Origin: Tamarix chinensis
Taxonomy: Eukaryota; Streptophyta; Magnoliopsida; Caryophyllales; Tamaricaceae
Reading direction: 5' to 3'
Length of the DNA stretch: 64,000 nucleotides
Assembly: GCA_030549775.1 (NCBI GenBank)
Contig: CM060177.1
Span: 29,850,014-29,914,013, forward strand
In this document: piece after piece, positions 11,461 to 24,419 of the stretch
Numbering within the stretch: the first letter of the stretch is position 1
Layout: each line of letters begins with the position of its first letter
Notes under the pieces: generated by a model
The model's input: only the letters and a program-made list of their open reading frames with translations
What the model was told of the DNA's origin: nothing
Databases searched by the model: none
Made by a program: the position numbers and the translations under genes

Positions 11461-12235
11461 CCTAGATAATTTAAAAAAGATGTCTTGAAACTAATCTTGT
11501 GCTCAACTCTGAAAAATGTCATTTTGCGGTTCAACAAGGGATAGTCTTAATACACACCATTTCTGCCAAAGGAATTGAAGTAGACAAAGCAAATATTGAT
11601 CTTGTTGCTTCTTTACCATACCCCTATAATGTTAAAGAAGTGTGCTTGTTTCTAGGTCAAACTTTGTGTAAGCTTCTTCAAAAAGAAGCTGAATTCAACT
11701 TTCATGATGCATGTAAAAAAGCATTTGACCATTTAAAGGATAAATTGATTAGCACACCCATACTTCAACCACCTGAATGGGATTTCCCTTTGAAATTAAT
11801 GTGTGATGCATCTAACTATGCAACTAGTGCACTTTTAGGTTAAATAATCAGAGAAAATCCACATGTGATATACTACACTTCATGCACTTTGAATGAAGCT
11901 CAACTTAATTACATGACAACTAAGAAGGAGCTTCTTTCCATTATCTTTGCTTTAGATAAATTTCGTTCTTATCTTCTAGGCACTAATATTATCATTTACT
12001 CTGACCATGCAGCCTTAAAGTATTTATTAGCAAAGAAGGAAGCAAAACTGAGGTTAATTAGTTGGATACTCTTTCTTCAAGAGTTTAATATTGGCTTCAA
12101 AGACAAGAAAGGAATAGAAAATGGAGTAGTAGATTGTCTAAGTAGGTTGATCAAGGTATCTGAAGCAAAATTACACATCAATGAATCAATTCCAGACGAA
12201 CAACTTCATGCAGTTGCAAATAAAATACCATAGTA
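11461..12235 (+). pseudogene. Athila-1 RNase H
   Basis: A connecting segment (LNSEKCHFAVQQGIVLIHTI, then VDKANIDLVASLPYP) precedes RNase H. Its start LKLMCDASNYATSALLG carries a catalytic Asp near 11803. Next come YYTSCTLNEAQLNYMTTKKE (Glu region), LGTNIIIYSDHAALKYLL (Asp) and a NGVVDCLSRL end near 12140. A stop at 11841 and loss of part of the connecting region break it. Confidence 0.9.
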
Positions 12236-13518
12236 TGCCAACATGGTAATTTTTTTGGTTACAAAGGTATTTCCTTCACATTTTTCTAAGGCACAAAAGG
12301 ATAGAATGAAGAGTCAAGAAAAATATTTTGTGTGGGATGATCCCTATTTGTGGAAATAATGTGCTAACCAAATTATTAGAAGATGTATTCGTAATAATGA
12401 TATTCACTCCATTTTTAAAATTTTGCCATAATTATGTTTGTGGGGGTCATTTCGGGCCAAAATGAACAATGCATAAAATTTTCAAAAAGTGGATTTATTA
12501 TCCCACCTTATTTAAGGATTCTTATGACTTTTGCAAAACATGTGAAAGATGTCAAAAGATTGGAGGATTAGGTCATAGGAATGAAATACCACAACGTCCC
12601 ATTATTGCTTGTGAAAATTTTGATGTGTGGGGTGTGGGTTTCATGGGTCCCTTTCCCTCATCTTTTGGGTTCAAATACAATCTTTTTTATGTAGATTATG
12701 TGTCAAAATGGGTGGAATCAAAATCCACTCGAACTGATGATGATAAAGTTGTTGTAGATTTTCTTTGAACTAACATCTTTGCAAGGTTTGGTTTTCCCAA
12801 ATCTATAATCAACGTAAAGGGTTCTCACTTCTACAAACGAATAGTGCAAGCATTGCTAAAAAGGTATCATGTTACACATCGAGTCACCATAGCATATCAT
12901 CCAAAAATGAACTGTCAAGCTTAAATCTCAAATCGTGAAATAAAGTCAGCCTTGAAAAAGATGGTGACACCAACAAGGAAATACTAGAGTTTATGTCTTA
13001 ATGATGATCTTTGGGCATAACACACAGTGTATAAGACTCCAATTGGTATGTTTCCATATCATTTAGTTTATGGTAAGTCTTGTCACCTTCCAATTGAATT
13101 ATAACATAGGGAATTTTAGGCTATAAAGGCATGTAACATAGAGTCAAATGAGATTGGAAAATATAGAAAACGTCAGTTATAAAAACTTGAAGAATTAAGA
13201 AATGAAGCTTTTGAAGCCGCATTAAGATATAAAGACCAAACAAAGGAAATCCATGATAAGTTAATTCTTAGGAAGAATTTTGAAATTGGTTAAAAAGTAT
13301 TATTATATCATTCTCATCTCAAACTTTTCCCAGGAAAATTAAGGTCGAGATGTATTGACCCATTTATTGTGACTAATGTATTTCCTCATGGTGTAATAGA
13401 AATCAAGAGTAAGAAAACGAAAAAGGTGTGGAAAGTGAATGGATACCATCTCAAGCCTTTTTTACTAGGGTCACTGTGTGAAAAACTTGGAAGTAGTGAA
13501 TCTTACTACTCCTAGTTA
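12236..13518 (+). pseudogene. Athila-1 integrase
   Basis: The zinc-binding region includes CKTCERCQKIGGLGHRNEIP near 12533. The core has FDVWGVGFMGPFPSSFGFKY where the family has DFMGPF, so the first catalytic Asp is Gly. The second catalytic region reads IINVKGSHF instead of ISDGGSHF, so that Asp is also lost. NREIKSALKK supplies a Glu region near 12940. The C-terminal part (LRNEAFEAALRYKDQTKEIH, GYHLKPF) extends to about 13515. Besides the lost residues, stops occur throughout. Confidence 0.9.
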
Positions 13519-14640
13519 TGCATGACAACAAAATGGGGAACAACTTACTTAGAATATTCTTAAGTATTCTAGCTAAGAACTTTTACACATTTCTTTATTT
13601 TATTTTATATTATTTTATAGTATCTATTTTATTAATTGTCTATTCTAGTGTGGTTGTGTATGTGTGTATAAACAGAAAAAATGAGAGCATTGAAGGCAAA
13701 ATGGGGATGTCGTGTTTCAAAACACCCCATGTTTCATTTCAAAACTTTTTTCTGCAAAATGTAGAATGCAACAACATTAACATAGCGCCAAAGTGTTTAA
13801 CAACATGACTCATGTTTCATACCAGAGAGGAATTTTCTCAGAATGTCGAAACTAGCACAAGAAACACGGGGGCACTATGTTATATAACACGGTCCGTGTT
13901 TTTGTTAAAAAAAATTTCAACAACCTTTTGAGGGTAATACATTTAACACGGTTGGGATGTGTTTTATAACAAAGTCTGTGTTTTCTCTGCATAAATTTCT
14001 AGCTCTATGTTTTTTCTCAAAAATAATTGACATTCTACAAACCTTCCTTCCTTGCTCTTGTTAATAAACCTTCTCTGCATTTTTTCCTTTCAATATCCAT
14101 TTTTTCTCCCCAACAATATACCTCAAAAATTTTTAATCTTCCATTCAATTACCAACTTGTGCAAATTCATAGCAATTCTGTCATAGATTTGTTGCGTAAG
14201 GACAAAACATTAAAATTACAGCTTACAAACCCTAACCTATCTAGTGTTAATTTTTGTGCAAACTACACTCAATCAATCAAGAGTACTTCTCTCCTTCAAT
14301 TTTGAAGCATCTTATAAGCATATTTTGCAAAGAAATTTGGTTTCAAGCAGCGAGTAAGTGAAATTTCATATGCAAGATTCCAATTGCTGATATTTATACT
14401 TCTATAGTCTCTAATTGGTAAAATTATGCTTTAATTGTGTGATTCATTAGCATTATTGCTTTCCTAAGTAGTTATATAAAATCTAGATAATTGAATGTAA
14501 CTTATGATGTGAAAATACAAATAATCTCCCCCATATATGCTGGCTTAAATTGAATGAGAATTGATAATGTCATTTGGAGTTCTTCACATCGGTATCTTAT
14601 GGTTATAGTGGAAATAATAGAGCTGGTTGTTTTTCTTTTA
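13519..14640 (+). other. Athila-1 region between pol and env-like gene, no clear gene
   Basis: AT-rich. Includes a short hydrophobic reading frame at 13518-13808 with no recognised similarity. A perfect palindrome AACACGGTCCGTGTT at 13886-13900 recurs in similar form in the 3' LTR. Athila elements usually have a non-coding spacer here. Confidence 0.6.
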
Positions 14641-14642
14641 GA

Positions 14643-15711
14643 ATGGCACCCAAAAAAAAAGCTGAGACACGGAGGCAAATCTTCTAGGAAGTGGGACTCA
14701 TTTTTGAGCCAACACAACTGAAGAAACCCCTAGAACAAGTTAGGTATTATTTTTGATACAGTTGAGCAACAACAAAGGTATGAATATTTATCTCGTAGGT
14801 GACTTATAGGCAGATGCTACTTAGATGATGGATTCATTCATACTTTAGGAATTCATGACCAAGTTACTAAATTGCTAAGAAATTTTGGTATGCATCACTT
14901 TATATATTGCACTAACTGTGCATATAAATGCTAAATGCTAGAATTTCTTAGCACCTTTGAATTTCACACCAACCCTTCTCCACACGAATATGATGCTAAT
15001 TCTTTTCGCTTATTTAATGTTGATCACCACATCAAATTATATGAGTTGTCGAACATTTTTTTGTTTCCTCATGGAGGTTTTTGTGTCATACCTCCATATT
15101 TTAATTTGGACCTTTTCTTCTCTAGAATTGGTGACACTTCTAACATTCCTACCTCTACCACCTTTAGAATTTTAGAAGCCAAATCTTCAAGGATTTACAT
15201 TGTTATCTTCTTTTATATACAATGTCTTCTTGCTTGCACAATTTTTGGAAGAGGGGATAGTACAGGTGTGGTTAGGATCAATGAGCTATTTTTTATTATT
15301 ATCAATTCCATGTTAGATCATACACAAATATACATCTCTTAATTCCTAGCTAAATAATTTAGGAGGGTAAGAAATTCTAAGTAGGTAGAAATTGTCAAAG
15401 GTGTTTTGATTACCATGATTTGCATTGGACTATGGTTTGTCATACATGATGATGAGCCCATCGAAGCTCTGAGGAAGTGCATCGACATTGAAAATTGTTA
15501 TTTAGCCCATTTTATTGAGCATAGAAATGTTGTATGGCATCTTCACTACCAAGGTCACACGTATTTTCTATTGCCAAATCCCGATAAAACTAATCCTTTT
15601 GATCAAAGGACTTGGCAGCCTTCAAATGATGATTTTGATCATACCCATATCAGCATAGAACAACCTTACACCCGTCCAACCCCTCCTTCTCCTCCTCATC
15701 ACCATTCATAA
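14643..15711 (+). pseudogene. Athila-1 env-like ORF
   Basis: Starts MAPKKKAETRR at 14643. Then, with frameshifts, come a RYEYLSRR-like segment near 14775, the best kept block (FRLFNVDHHIKLYELSNIFL at 15005-15070) and the diagnostic ACTIFGRGDSTGVVRINELF near 15235. A C-terminal part (IVITMICIGLW, then VWHLHYQGHTYFLLPNPD) runs to 15711. This matches the downstream protein found in Athila elements, often called envelope-like although its role is unproven. Several stops break it, and I saw no convincing membrane anchor. Confidence 0.8.
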
Positions 15712-16687
15712 GCTAGTTCTTCTTCTAGTATCCCTAATTGGCATCTCCAATTCCAAACTCAGGTCAAATCCCAATTTCAAGAGGTATTCTCTCAAATGAT
15801 ACCATTTGGACAAACCAATACCAAATAATGGAGATGATAAAAACTCTCTATGAGTTTCACATTGGGGTTTAGGGTTCCTCCACCTCCATAAATTCCTTCT
15901 CATTTTTCTTTTCCTATTTGGATTAGTTCATTGGGGACAATGCACAATCCAAGTAGAGGGTAATGCACTTTGTTGGTATGTTTAGTGTGTTTGAATTATT
16001 TTCTATTTTTATATTTGTTTGTGTGTTTGGTGTATTAAAAAAAACCTTGTAAACTAGAAGTAGCAGATTAGGTTTATTTATTCATTGGTTAAATAAGGTA
16101 AAAAGACTAAATATTTTTACAAATAATTTTTTCAATTTTTAATAAACCGATTTGATCACCATCTGGAAAACCTTTAAAAACAAAAATAAAGATTTTGATA
16201 GTGGTAAAAGAAATAAAGTTAAAATGATTAGCCATCAACCTATGCATTGATTGAGATTGAGATGAAATGGGATTTATAATTGGTAGACATAGTTTTGTGA
16301 GCATTTGAGCCTAATTGTTGGATACATTATTTATCCAAGAATATTTTTTTTATGTGTATTTATTCTCCAATGATATTTGAAAATAGAATTTTCCATTAGT
16401 TCTCTTGAAGACCGCCTAGGACTTTAATATATTTGAAAATGATAGAGGCATTTTTTAGCTATAGACCAAATGGCATGCCTTTGAAATGAATTTCCGTTGT
16501 ATAACCCCATTGAGCCTTAAACCTTATTCGATTGTTCTAATGTAAGTTAGCAACTATTATCCATATATATTTTCCTTCCTACTCTATGGCTAGTGGAGAA
16601 ACAATTTTTGAAGGAGAATGTTGTTTTGCTACTATGGTAAAATCTAAGCATGGGGGTGTTGATGTTTTCGAAAAAAATGAGTATCTA

Positions 16688-16791
<104 letters not shown>

Positions 16792-16854
16792 AAATTCTAA
16801 GAGGGTTGTGTTGTTTGAAGGGGTAAATGAATGAAAGGGGAAGAGGAAGCGGTA

Positions 16855-16893
<39 letters not shown>
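16855..16893. repeat. (AAT)n microsatellite
   Basis: About 13 uninterrupted AAT units, 65 bp after the AC/AT tract. Confidence 0.98.
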
Positions 16894-17455
16894 TTTTCTC
16901 CTCTAGCTAATAGAGTTGAGCTAGAATCCCAAACTTAAACCCCACCTTAGAACCCTAACCCCATTACAACCAATTTAAGACCTCTTGATTCATATATACT
17001 CTAGTTCCTTTAAGTGGTGGCGAATTAAGAATAATGGCAAACACATGGGCGATTATACTCATTTGGAGAAATTTGAGAGTAAACACATTTCACCCTAAAC
17101 GCATGAGAGTGAGTGTTTACACATGCCAAAAGTGATAATCTACCAATTTAACTCTCATTAATCTTAATCTAGCTTTTAATGGCAAGATGCTAATTATACT
17201 AATTATACTTCCTTAACCACATGATATTTTTATGTTAGATGAGTGATCCAAAAGATTTTCGAACATTTCTTTTTTATGATTTTTGAAATTTTTTTGAGTC
17301 CCACTACATTTATTAACCTTCATGGATGAATAAATCCAATATTGTAATTCTTGTTGATTAGAACCTAATTCAATTATACTTCTTGATGTTTTTCTTGTTG
17401 TGCAATATATGATGTTGTTGCTTGAGGACAAGTAAGGATTTAATCATGGGGTATT

Positions 17456-19013
17456 TGATATATGAGATTTATGTGATATTATTCTATGTAAAAATTTCAT
17501 TTATTCCCCATTGTTTTTATAAGAATTGATCTTTTATCAAGTTTTTCTCTTTTAGATAGATTTTACAGGAAAAGATAAAAATGAAGAAATTCAAAGAAGA
17601 AATCAAAGGGAAAAGAAAAAGAAGCAAGTAACACATGAAGAAAGCATGAAATCAATGGAAGAAAATACTAATAATGGAAAACAAACAGCCAAGGGTATGT
17701 TGTGTTGAAGTTTCAAGAAGAGAAAGTGAAAGAAAAAGAAACATGGTACCACCGGGGGTGTTTTGTCATCATCATATCAAATCTTAATTTTTAAATTTCA
17801 GCAAAATCAGAAAAAAGAACACAGTACCCCCGTGTTATACAAACACGGACCGTGTTTCTTTAGAATCTTGTAACTGCTCGTGCGAGCTTCTCCCTAATAT
17901 AACTTCACATTTTCTTGATATACATTTTTTTAGTTTTTCAAAAGAACAAAAAAAGTTCTATTTTTCTCTCTATTAGTAAATACATTTCATCATTGCACTT
18001 CTATTGATCGTTGTCCATTTGAGATCAAACACACTATTGGTATTTTGTAATTCAAATTCAATAAGTTCTTTCCCATTCATTTCTCAATTACGAAAGGATA
18101 ATTTGAATTTGAATGCAAGTGTATTCTGTTCAATCCATCATTATTCTTTTAACATTTATGAATCTATATTTGATGTTGTGTTGTTAATCATTGATATTAA
18201 TTGTGAAATATTAAATCAGATTGTGTGTTGTTATGATGATGAAGATGTTAGTGTAAATTTGTAAAGGATAGGGGAAACAAATTATGGAATCAAGGTTTCA
18301 AATATGAAATGTAATTTTGAAGTATGATTCTAATTGACATCTAATTGAATTAATAGACAGAACTAAACGATCTTATATCATAGATTATAAGTTTTCATTA
18401 GTTATATTGATCACCTCATTAGTTTAGACTCTAATGAAATCTAGATGATGGAATTAATACATATTTGTTAATTATCATCACCAGAGTAGCGAAAGATTAA
18501 TCATTAATATTGTAATTTAATTCATACAATTGTATGAACCAAGCTCATGTGATTTTAGTAGTGGTTGGTCACTTTCTTTTCTTAATGCTACCATTAATTG
18601 AATATAGTGTTCTTAAATTAGGTTATTAATTGGTTAGATGATAAAATGAGAGCGTATTCAATTTATTTGAATTGAAGGAAAACAAGAAAATGAATTTTTA
18701 TGAGTTTCCATTGGTTGACATTAGATGCAATTAGAATACACCTCTTTTAGATAATTATTCGATACCCTAAATCCATAATTGATTAACTATCATCTTTATT
18801 CGTTCATTATTGAGTACAAATGTTTATTACTTATCAATAGTACGGAATTTAGCCATAGAAATCGATGTTGTTGAATAACCAGAGTTGTGACATTAATTAT
18901 AGAATTCTTTAGTATAAATCATTTCTTATGGGTTTGACTCCTACTTACTATTTACTATGTATTTGGGATTAGGATTTAATTATTAAATTTGTTGTATGTA
19001 CAACAGTGCACCA
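17456..19013 (+). repeat. Athila-1 3' LTR
   Basis: 1558 bp from TGATATATGAG to GTGCACCA, followed by the duplication CTCAC. Its first 291 bp match the 5' remnant. Contains the palindrome AAACACGGACCGTGTTT at 17841-17857. Confidence 0.92.
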
Positions 19014-19018
19014 CTCAC

Positions 19019-19085
19019 TAAATTGGTGGCTAACATTGACCGTGTACCTCTAATATCGAAAAATGTGCATATGGAGGTAGTTATA
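19019..19085 (-). pseudogene. G1 protease, middle fragment
   Basis: Minus-strand reading HNYLHMHIFRY, then RYTVNVSHQFSEV after a stop, stays in frame with the protease C-terminal half beyond Athila-1 (IPIYI at 8490) and with the active-site fragment beyond the MITE. This shows that both insertions hit one gene. Confidence 0.75.
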
Positions 19086-19557
19086 GAGGTGTACATAACC
19101 AAATATCCTTATCTAACTAGATATCTAAGAATCTGGATATCCAAAAGTGCAGATCAAATGATGACCAAATATTTGATATATCTTATATCTATATGAAAAT
19201 ACTATTTTGATAATTTTAAAAACTTTTACAAGAAGCTTTGGAAAGTAACTACCATATATAATTTAATATTCGTATCTATATTTATATGAGTACCTTATTT
19301 TATCTAAATAGAATATTAAAATATTATTATTAATGTTTAAATTTAAAAAAATTTTAAAAACTTAACACTAAAAAACCACAATATTATGATGTATTGTTGA
19401 AATATTTAACAAAATACAATATATTTTCCCATGTTGGATAATATGGTAAAAAATTGAACTTCCATTTGAAATAAGTTAAATTAGATATCTTGAATATCAT
19501 ATTAGATTTTTTGAATATTGGATCAGATTTTTGGATTTCAATTTTTTTGCATAACTC
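19086..19557. mobile_element. hAT-like MITE, 472 bp
   Basis: Ends GAGGTGTACATAA and, inverted, GAGTTATGCAAAA. Flanked by the 8-bp duplication TAGTTATA / TAGTTATG (19078-19085 and 19558-19565, one mismatch). AT-rich, with many ATATCC/GGATAT words, and no coding capacity. Removing it rejoins the G1 protease. Confidence 0.75.
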
Positions 19558-19565
19558 TAGTTATG

Positions 19566-19676
19566 CGTACTGCTACTATCCACCAAAGCAACTAAAGCCC
19601 AACTATTGATGGAGATTGACAACCATTATGTGATAGATTTGAGAGAATCAACCTATTTATGTTAGGATTTTTCCAA
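19566..19676 (-). pseudogene. G1 protease active-site fragment
   Basis: Minus-strand reading WALVALVDSSSTHN at about 19607-19566. It matches the gypsy protease active site (family LVDSGSTHNF) with the catalytic Asp kept and the Gly of D-S-G changed to Ser. The upstream part toward the CACTA end is decayed. Confidence 0.82.
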
Positions 19677-20100
19677 TGGAGCAAGAAATAATACTTTGGG
19701 CAACAAATTATTTTGTCGCCTAAGAAAAAAATTTTGTTGCCCAAATGTTGGGCTACAAAAAACTTCATCACAGTTTTGTTGCCACAATCCCATTGCCCTT
19801 GATTAGGCCGACAAAAATAAAATTTTTTCACCCTAAACCGCTTTTTGATCAACGAATATTTTTTGTCGCCCTAAACCTCTTTTGTGCAACGGATATGTTT
19901 TGTTGCCTCTTTTGTGCAACGGATATATTTTGTCGCCCTAAAGCTCTTTTGTGCGATGGATATATTTTGTTACCTAGACCCACTTTTGTGCGACGAAGTT
20001 GTTTCGTTCGTGGCCCTATTGCTTGTTTTACAACAAAATCAATTCCTAGTCTTTCTTTCAAGCTACAAAAATATTCTGTAGCCCAAAGACCGACATTATG
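19677..20100. repeat. CACTA left subterminal repeats
   Basis: Terminal repeat followed by degenerate copies of CTTTTGTGCAACGGATAT next to TTTTGTCGCCCTAAA, at about 19880, 19908, 19937 and 19980. The words GCAACAAA and TTTTGTTGCC occur on both strands here and in the right end. In the CACTA family such repeats bind the TnpA-type protein. Confidence 0.8.
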
Positions 20101-21370
20101 TATTCATAATAATAGATTATGCTGTAATATAATATCATTCATATAGATACTCCACCATATTTCATTATCCTGTACAATCATATATCATTCAAACCATGCA
20201 TAGATTACAATATCATTGTCCAAAAATAAATGTCATTTGAATGTCAAATTATATGACACTGCAATATACAAATTGGAAAAAGTCATGCCTAATGGGTACT
20301 ATAAAAATCAATTATGCTATCTAGCTTAAAAGACCACCAAAAAATGTATAATGTTATCTACAATTCTGCATATTCAGCTTCATCAAGTATATTGCAGCGT
20401 CACAAAAAATGCTTCAAGTTAATCTGCAATTCATGAAATAAAAAAAATTAAGGTTATAAAGAGATATGCAATGCTATCTATTTATAATTGACCACTTCCC
20501 GTCAACTAAAAAAATTTGTAAGCCATATTACAAAAATTCTAATTTTTTGCATTATGTGTTTTCGACACACCTCATACCTCTTGTACATCACATTTCTAAT
20601 TCAATTACAAGAGATAAATAAAATTAATGTTCAATTATACTAGTTGAAGTTCACATTAATATATAGTAAATCTGAGTAATGAAACTTGACACAGTTACCA
20701 AGAGAGGAAATTGGACACTTCTTACCATGAATATGTTAAATATGAATATTGATTGACATGTGTATGAATTCATAGAAGTCATACGATATCATTAGTGAAT
20801 TCTGCAACAATGACCATCCGAAGAACATAAGCATTGATCAAGTTATAGGTAAAGGATGTTCTTAACATTCCCAAACATCATATTATTCTATGGCTAGTTG
20901 TACAGGGCAGGTTAGCATCCAATAAACACAACAAACTTCACAGATTATTATATGCTCAAACATGCACATGAACTTTAGAAGGTATTAACAAGGAACCAAA
21001 AAGGATAATGGTATCAATAAAATCAAATTGTATAATATGTTATCAGTAAAAATGAATACAAGAACTAACTTACATTTATAAGTCCAAAAAAGCTCCTTGC
21101 CAATAAAAGTCTATGTCATTTTCTAAGTCCAATCAGAACTCCCAACTGTAAAAGAGAACACATGATATAGTTAGAATACCCTGATGGAAGAAGTCATCCA
21201 TCTCAATTTCAAGACAATGAATATCACATGTCTAACATTGGCACAAATTACAAATTTTGGTTCCATAATTTATCCACACTTATAGTGCAGAGTTTTGAAG
21301 TTCAGACCATTAAAAAATGGAAAATTTTGAATGTACTAAATATACCTCATACTACTTTAGTGAGTTATGA
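20101..21370. other. CACTA left internal non-coding region
   Basis: AT-rich, with no reading frame or RNA gene that I can support. It probably contains the 3' end of the minus-strand second gene. Confidence 0.5.
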
Positions 21371-21374
21371 AGAT

Positions 21375-22560
21375 TTTTGTGCTCCTAGAAAGCCTGCAAT
21401 TTGATCTCTCACAATTTGCATCATTTTAGCCTTCAACTTCTGAGTGGTCTCATCAACATCTGCTCTAAGTTTCCTCTCTCATTCCTCTGCTTCTTTTCTT
21501 AACTTTCTCTCTCTTTCTTCAGCAATTTCCTTCATCTTTTCTATTTTGAGTCTTAAATTTTCCTCCCTTAAGGCATTTGAATGTTTAAGCTCCTCAATTT
21601 GTTGATGAAGGCTAGCCTCAATTTCATTATATTTTATGTTCCTTAAAGGCATAGGTCCAGCTCCTAGCCCTCGAATATAGCCATAATGATGCTCAAATGC
21701 CTGGGTATATGTTTCTTTCACACTAAGATTATCAACTCCTTCTACTTAGTATGAAATTTAGTCAACTTTTGGTATTTTGCATATGCACCATCTTCCCATG
21801 TACCATCTTTCTTCCTATAATAAAATAAAATAAACAATTAAAAACCCTTACAAATTTGTATAAATTAACTTATATTTAAGTATTTATTCATATCTGACAC
21901 ACCTTTTGGTATTTTCCCATAATCTAACATAATCTGGTTCTTGCTCAGGCTCTTTGATTGACTCATTAGCATTTTCAGCTATAATAGAAGGCTCTTTTGA
22001 TAGTTGATGTTCCTACATATAATAAATCCATGTGAATATTTAACTAAAAGCACAAGATATCAAGAGTCAAAGAAGACAAGCCTTTGCATTAACAATAATA
22101 GTTCATTCCATTCTAACACTTTCATATACAAATATATAGAATTGACCAACCTTTGTATTTTTGATAGAACAACAGTAGTAGCAACAAAAATAGAACAACA
22201 ATAGCAACAATGCCATTAGTATACTTACAATTTCATGAAGATAGCGTGCTGTTGACTTTCCTCCATTCCTATGAATTTCAGTTGGTCTTGATTTATTTCT
22301 ACGATTCACTTCACTAATATGCTACATGTGAAAAAAAATGATAATTAATGATTCCGTAACCATTTTACATCTCATTAGCCAATGCATATCCATCAAATAA
22401 ACTAAATTTATAAATTAAAGTAGAAATACTTGTCATCGGAAAACTTTAAAAAAAAATAGAACTTTTTGCTTGGAGGAACCCCAAAAGTCCACCACTAACC
22501 ACCTCCATATAATAGCATTTATGGTTTGAGGTCAATTTGCGATAGCATGTGACGTTAAAA
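21375..22560 (-). pseudogene. CACTA second gene, 3' part (Ptta/En/Spm Transposase_24 type, TnpA-like)
   Basis: From high to low on the minus strand: SEVNRRNKSRPTEIHRNGGK near 22310-22255, then STARYLHEI, an exon near 21820-21740 (KKDGTWEDGAYAKYQKL) and 21721-21375 (AFEHHYGYIRGLGAGPMP, then a Glu/Lys-rich coiled coil EIEASLHQQIEELKHSNALR). That order (NK/R-NRS, GG-K-S-ARH, KDGTW, G-VRG-G-GP, coiled coil) is the Transposase_24 pattern. In En/Spm the partner protein binds subterminal repeats. One stop lies in the coiled coil near 21478. Confidence 0.82.
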
Positions 22561-23329
22561 ATCCATTAAAATATCTCTCTTTTAGCCTGAAATGCCATTG
22601 TCTATGCAAAATTTTATATTGTATAGATAATGCTTTGTCAACATAACTACTGTAACACCCCCAAAACTCACTATTGAAAAATTTCGTTAATTAAAAGGAA
22701 ATTAGCGGAAACAAATTAATAAACCGTGAACTTTGGGAGTATTACCGCCACACTTAGTACCAGACCGGTTCACTCATACCGTTCCAGTACCAAGTGCTAA
22801 GGCTAAGAAAAATAAAATACAATTTGAAAGAAATTTAACATACATAAATCAGAGTAGCGCATCAAATCATTACGAGAATAAAATCCACCAATGGTGGTTA
22901 CAGTAACAACATATACATTTAAAACCAAGAATTTAAATGAGAAAGAGAAAAAGCCTAACGGTACCAAATAATTCCTTACTCTCTTTCTCGTTGCCCCTTG
23001 AGTAGCACCTGAAAAGTCCTGCAAGGGCACTGCCCATTGAATAGGCAGGGGCCCCACGAAGGGAATCCCTTCAGTACTACGGTACTGAGTAACCCTTTAA
23101 TACCACACTTAAAAAAAGGCCCGCAATGCAACACATAATGCAAGTTATATACGTATGTAATGACAGATGCATACATAACGACCACATATATAACAAGTTA
23201 TACGTCACGATCGATACCTTTGGGGCCTTAAGCCATATCATAGTGCAAAACCAATACATTTGGGCCTTAAGCCATTATTCCACCATCATTCAATCAATCT
23301 CATATTTCATATCCATGTGAGTGCGAGAA

Positions 23330-23735
23330 CCCCACTATTATAGCCAGTGGACTGGAAAGTATACACTCAGGGCAGAACGCTCCTGACCACTATTATTTGT
23401 CGGTGGACCGGTCTCCAGGGCAAGACACTCCTGGCCACTATTATTTGCTGGTGGACCGGTCTGACTCCGACTCACATGGTGTTCCACTATAAGTGATTAG
23501 TATTTTTCCATAACTTTATTCATATACATAACTGGTTTTATTGAGCTCGGGCCTCTACTATTATTGCCGGTGGACCGGAATATATATATATCATCATCCA
23601 GGGCACAACGCTCCTGGGCCACTATTATATCCGGTGGACCGGTACTCAATATCACTTGCCAGGGCAACACGCTCCTGGGCCACTATTGTAACCGGTGGAT
23701 CGGTACTCAATATCATAAGTCATCTGGGCCCGACT
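23330..23735. repeat. GGTGGACCGG repeat block in LTR A
   Basis: Five to six units of about 60 bp, each containing CCACTATTAT, a spacer, GGTGGACCGG and a CCAGGGCA...CTCCTGG inverted pair. This is the reverse-complement form of the array in LTR D. Confidence 0.85.
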
Positions 23736-24419
23736 CATTAATATTTCACTTTCGTAATTAGTATCTTTCCTTTCCTTAATCAGCACATCAATCATATTTA
23801 TTTGCCTCGGACGGGAGATCAAGAACCCGGGACACAAAGGTACACCGGTCGTACCGGTGCATATAAGCTACTCAATACCCTTCAACCACGAACCCAAGGA
23901 CGCAAAGGTACCCTGGTCGTACTGGTGTATATAAGCTACTCAGTACCCTACCGACAAGGACACCTAATCCATAAGTATGCATACCCCCTAACTAGGTCCG
24001 TAGAGCTAGAAAGAGTAAGATATAGGGCCTGGCTGGGGCACAAAGGCACACTAGCAAATACCAGAATAATCGTGGACTAAACCACGTCCTTAGGATAGCG
24101 ACCCCTAAGGAGTCACCATTCCCGATCTCGAGGTCTTTCACTTTAAGTAATAGTATCTTAATTAAAGTGATCACGAAAGCACAATAATCAGATACTTATC
24201 CACTTTCAATCGTTCTAATATCATTAATCATTTCTTATTCCGACGGTTGTCCAAGATAACACAGAGAAATCATTAAGGCTATCATAATATCATTTAATTC
24301 CGAATTAGGATTTGTTCTCGTGATACTGACCAATCATTAAATACTATTACCTTGATAATCAGCATTATTTGAATCATATTATGAAATTCCACAATCACAA
24401 CAACATGTTAGGTACAAAT

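Noticed and set aside
13518..13808. Small hydrophobic frame after Athila-1 integrase as a membrane protein gene
   Set aside because: AT-rich spacer, no similarity, overlaps the integrase end region.
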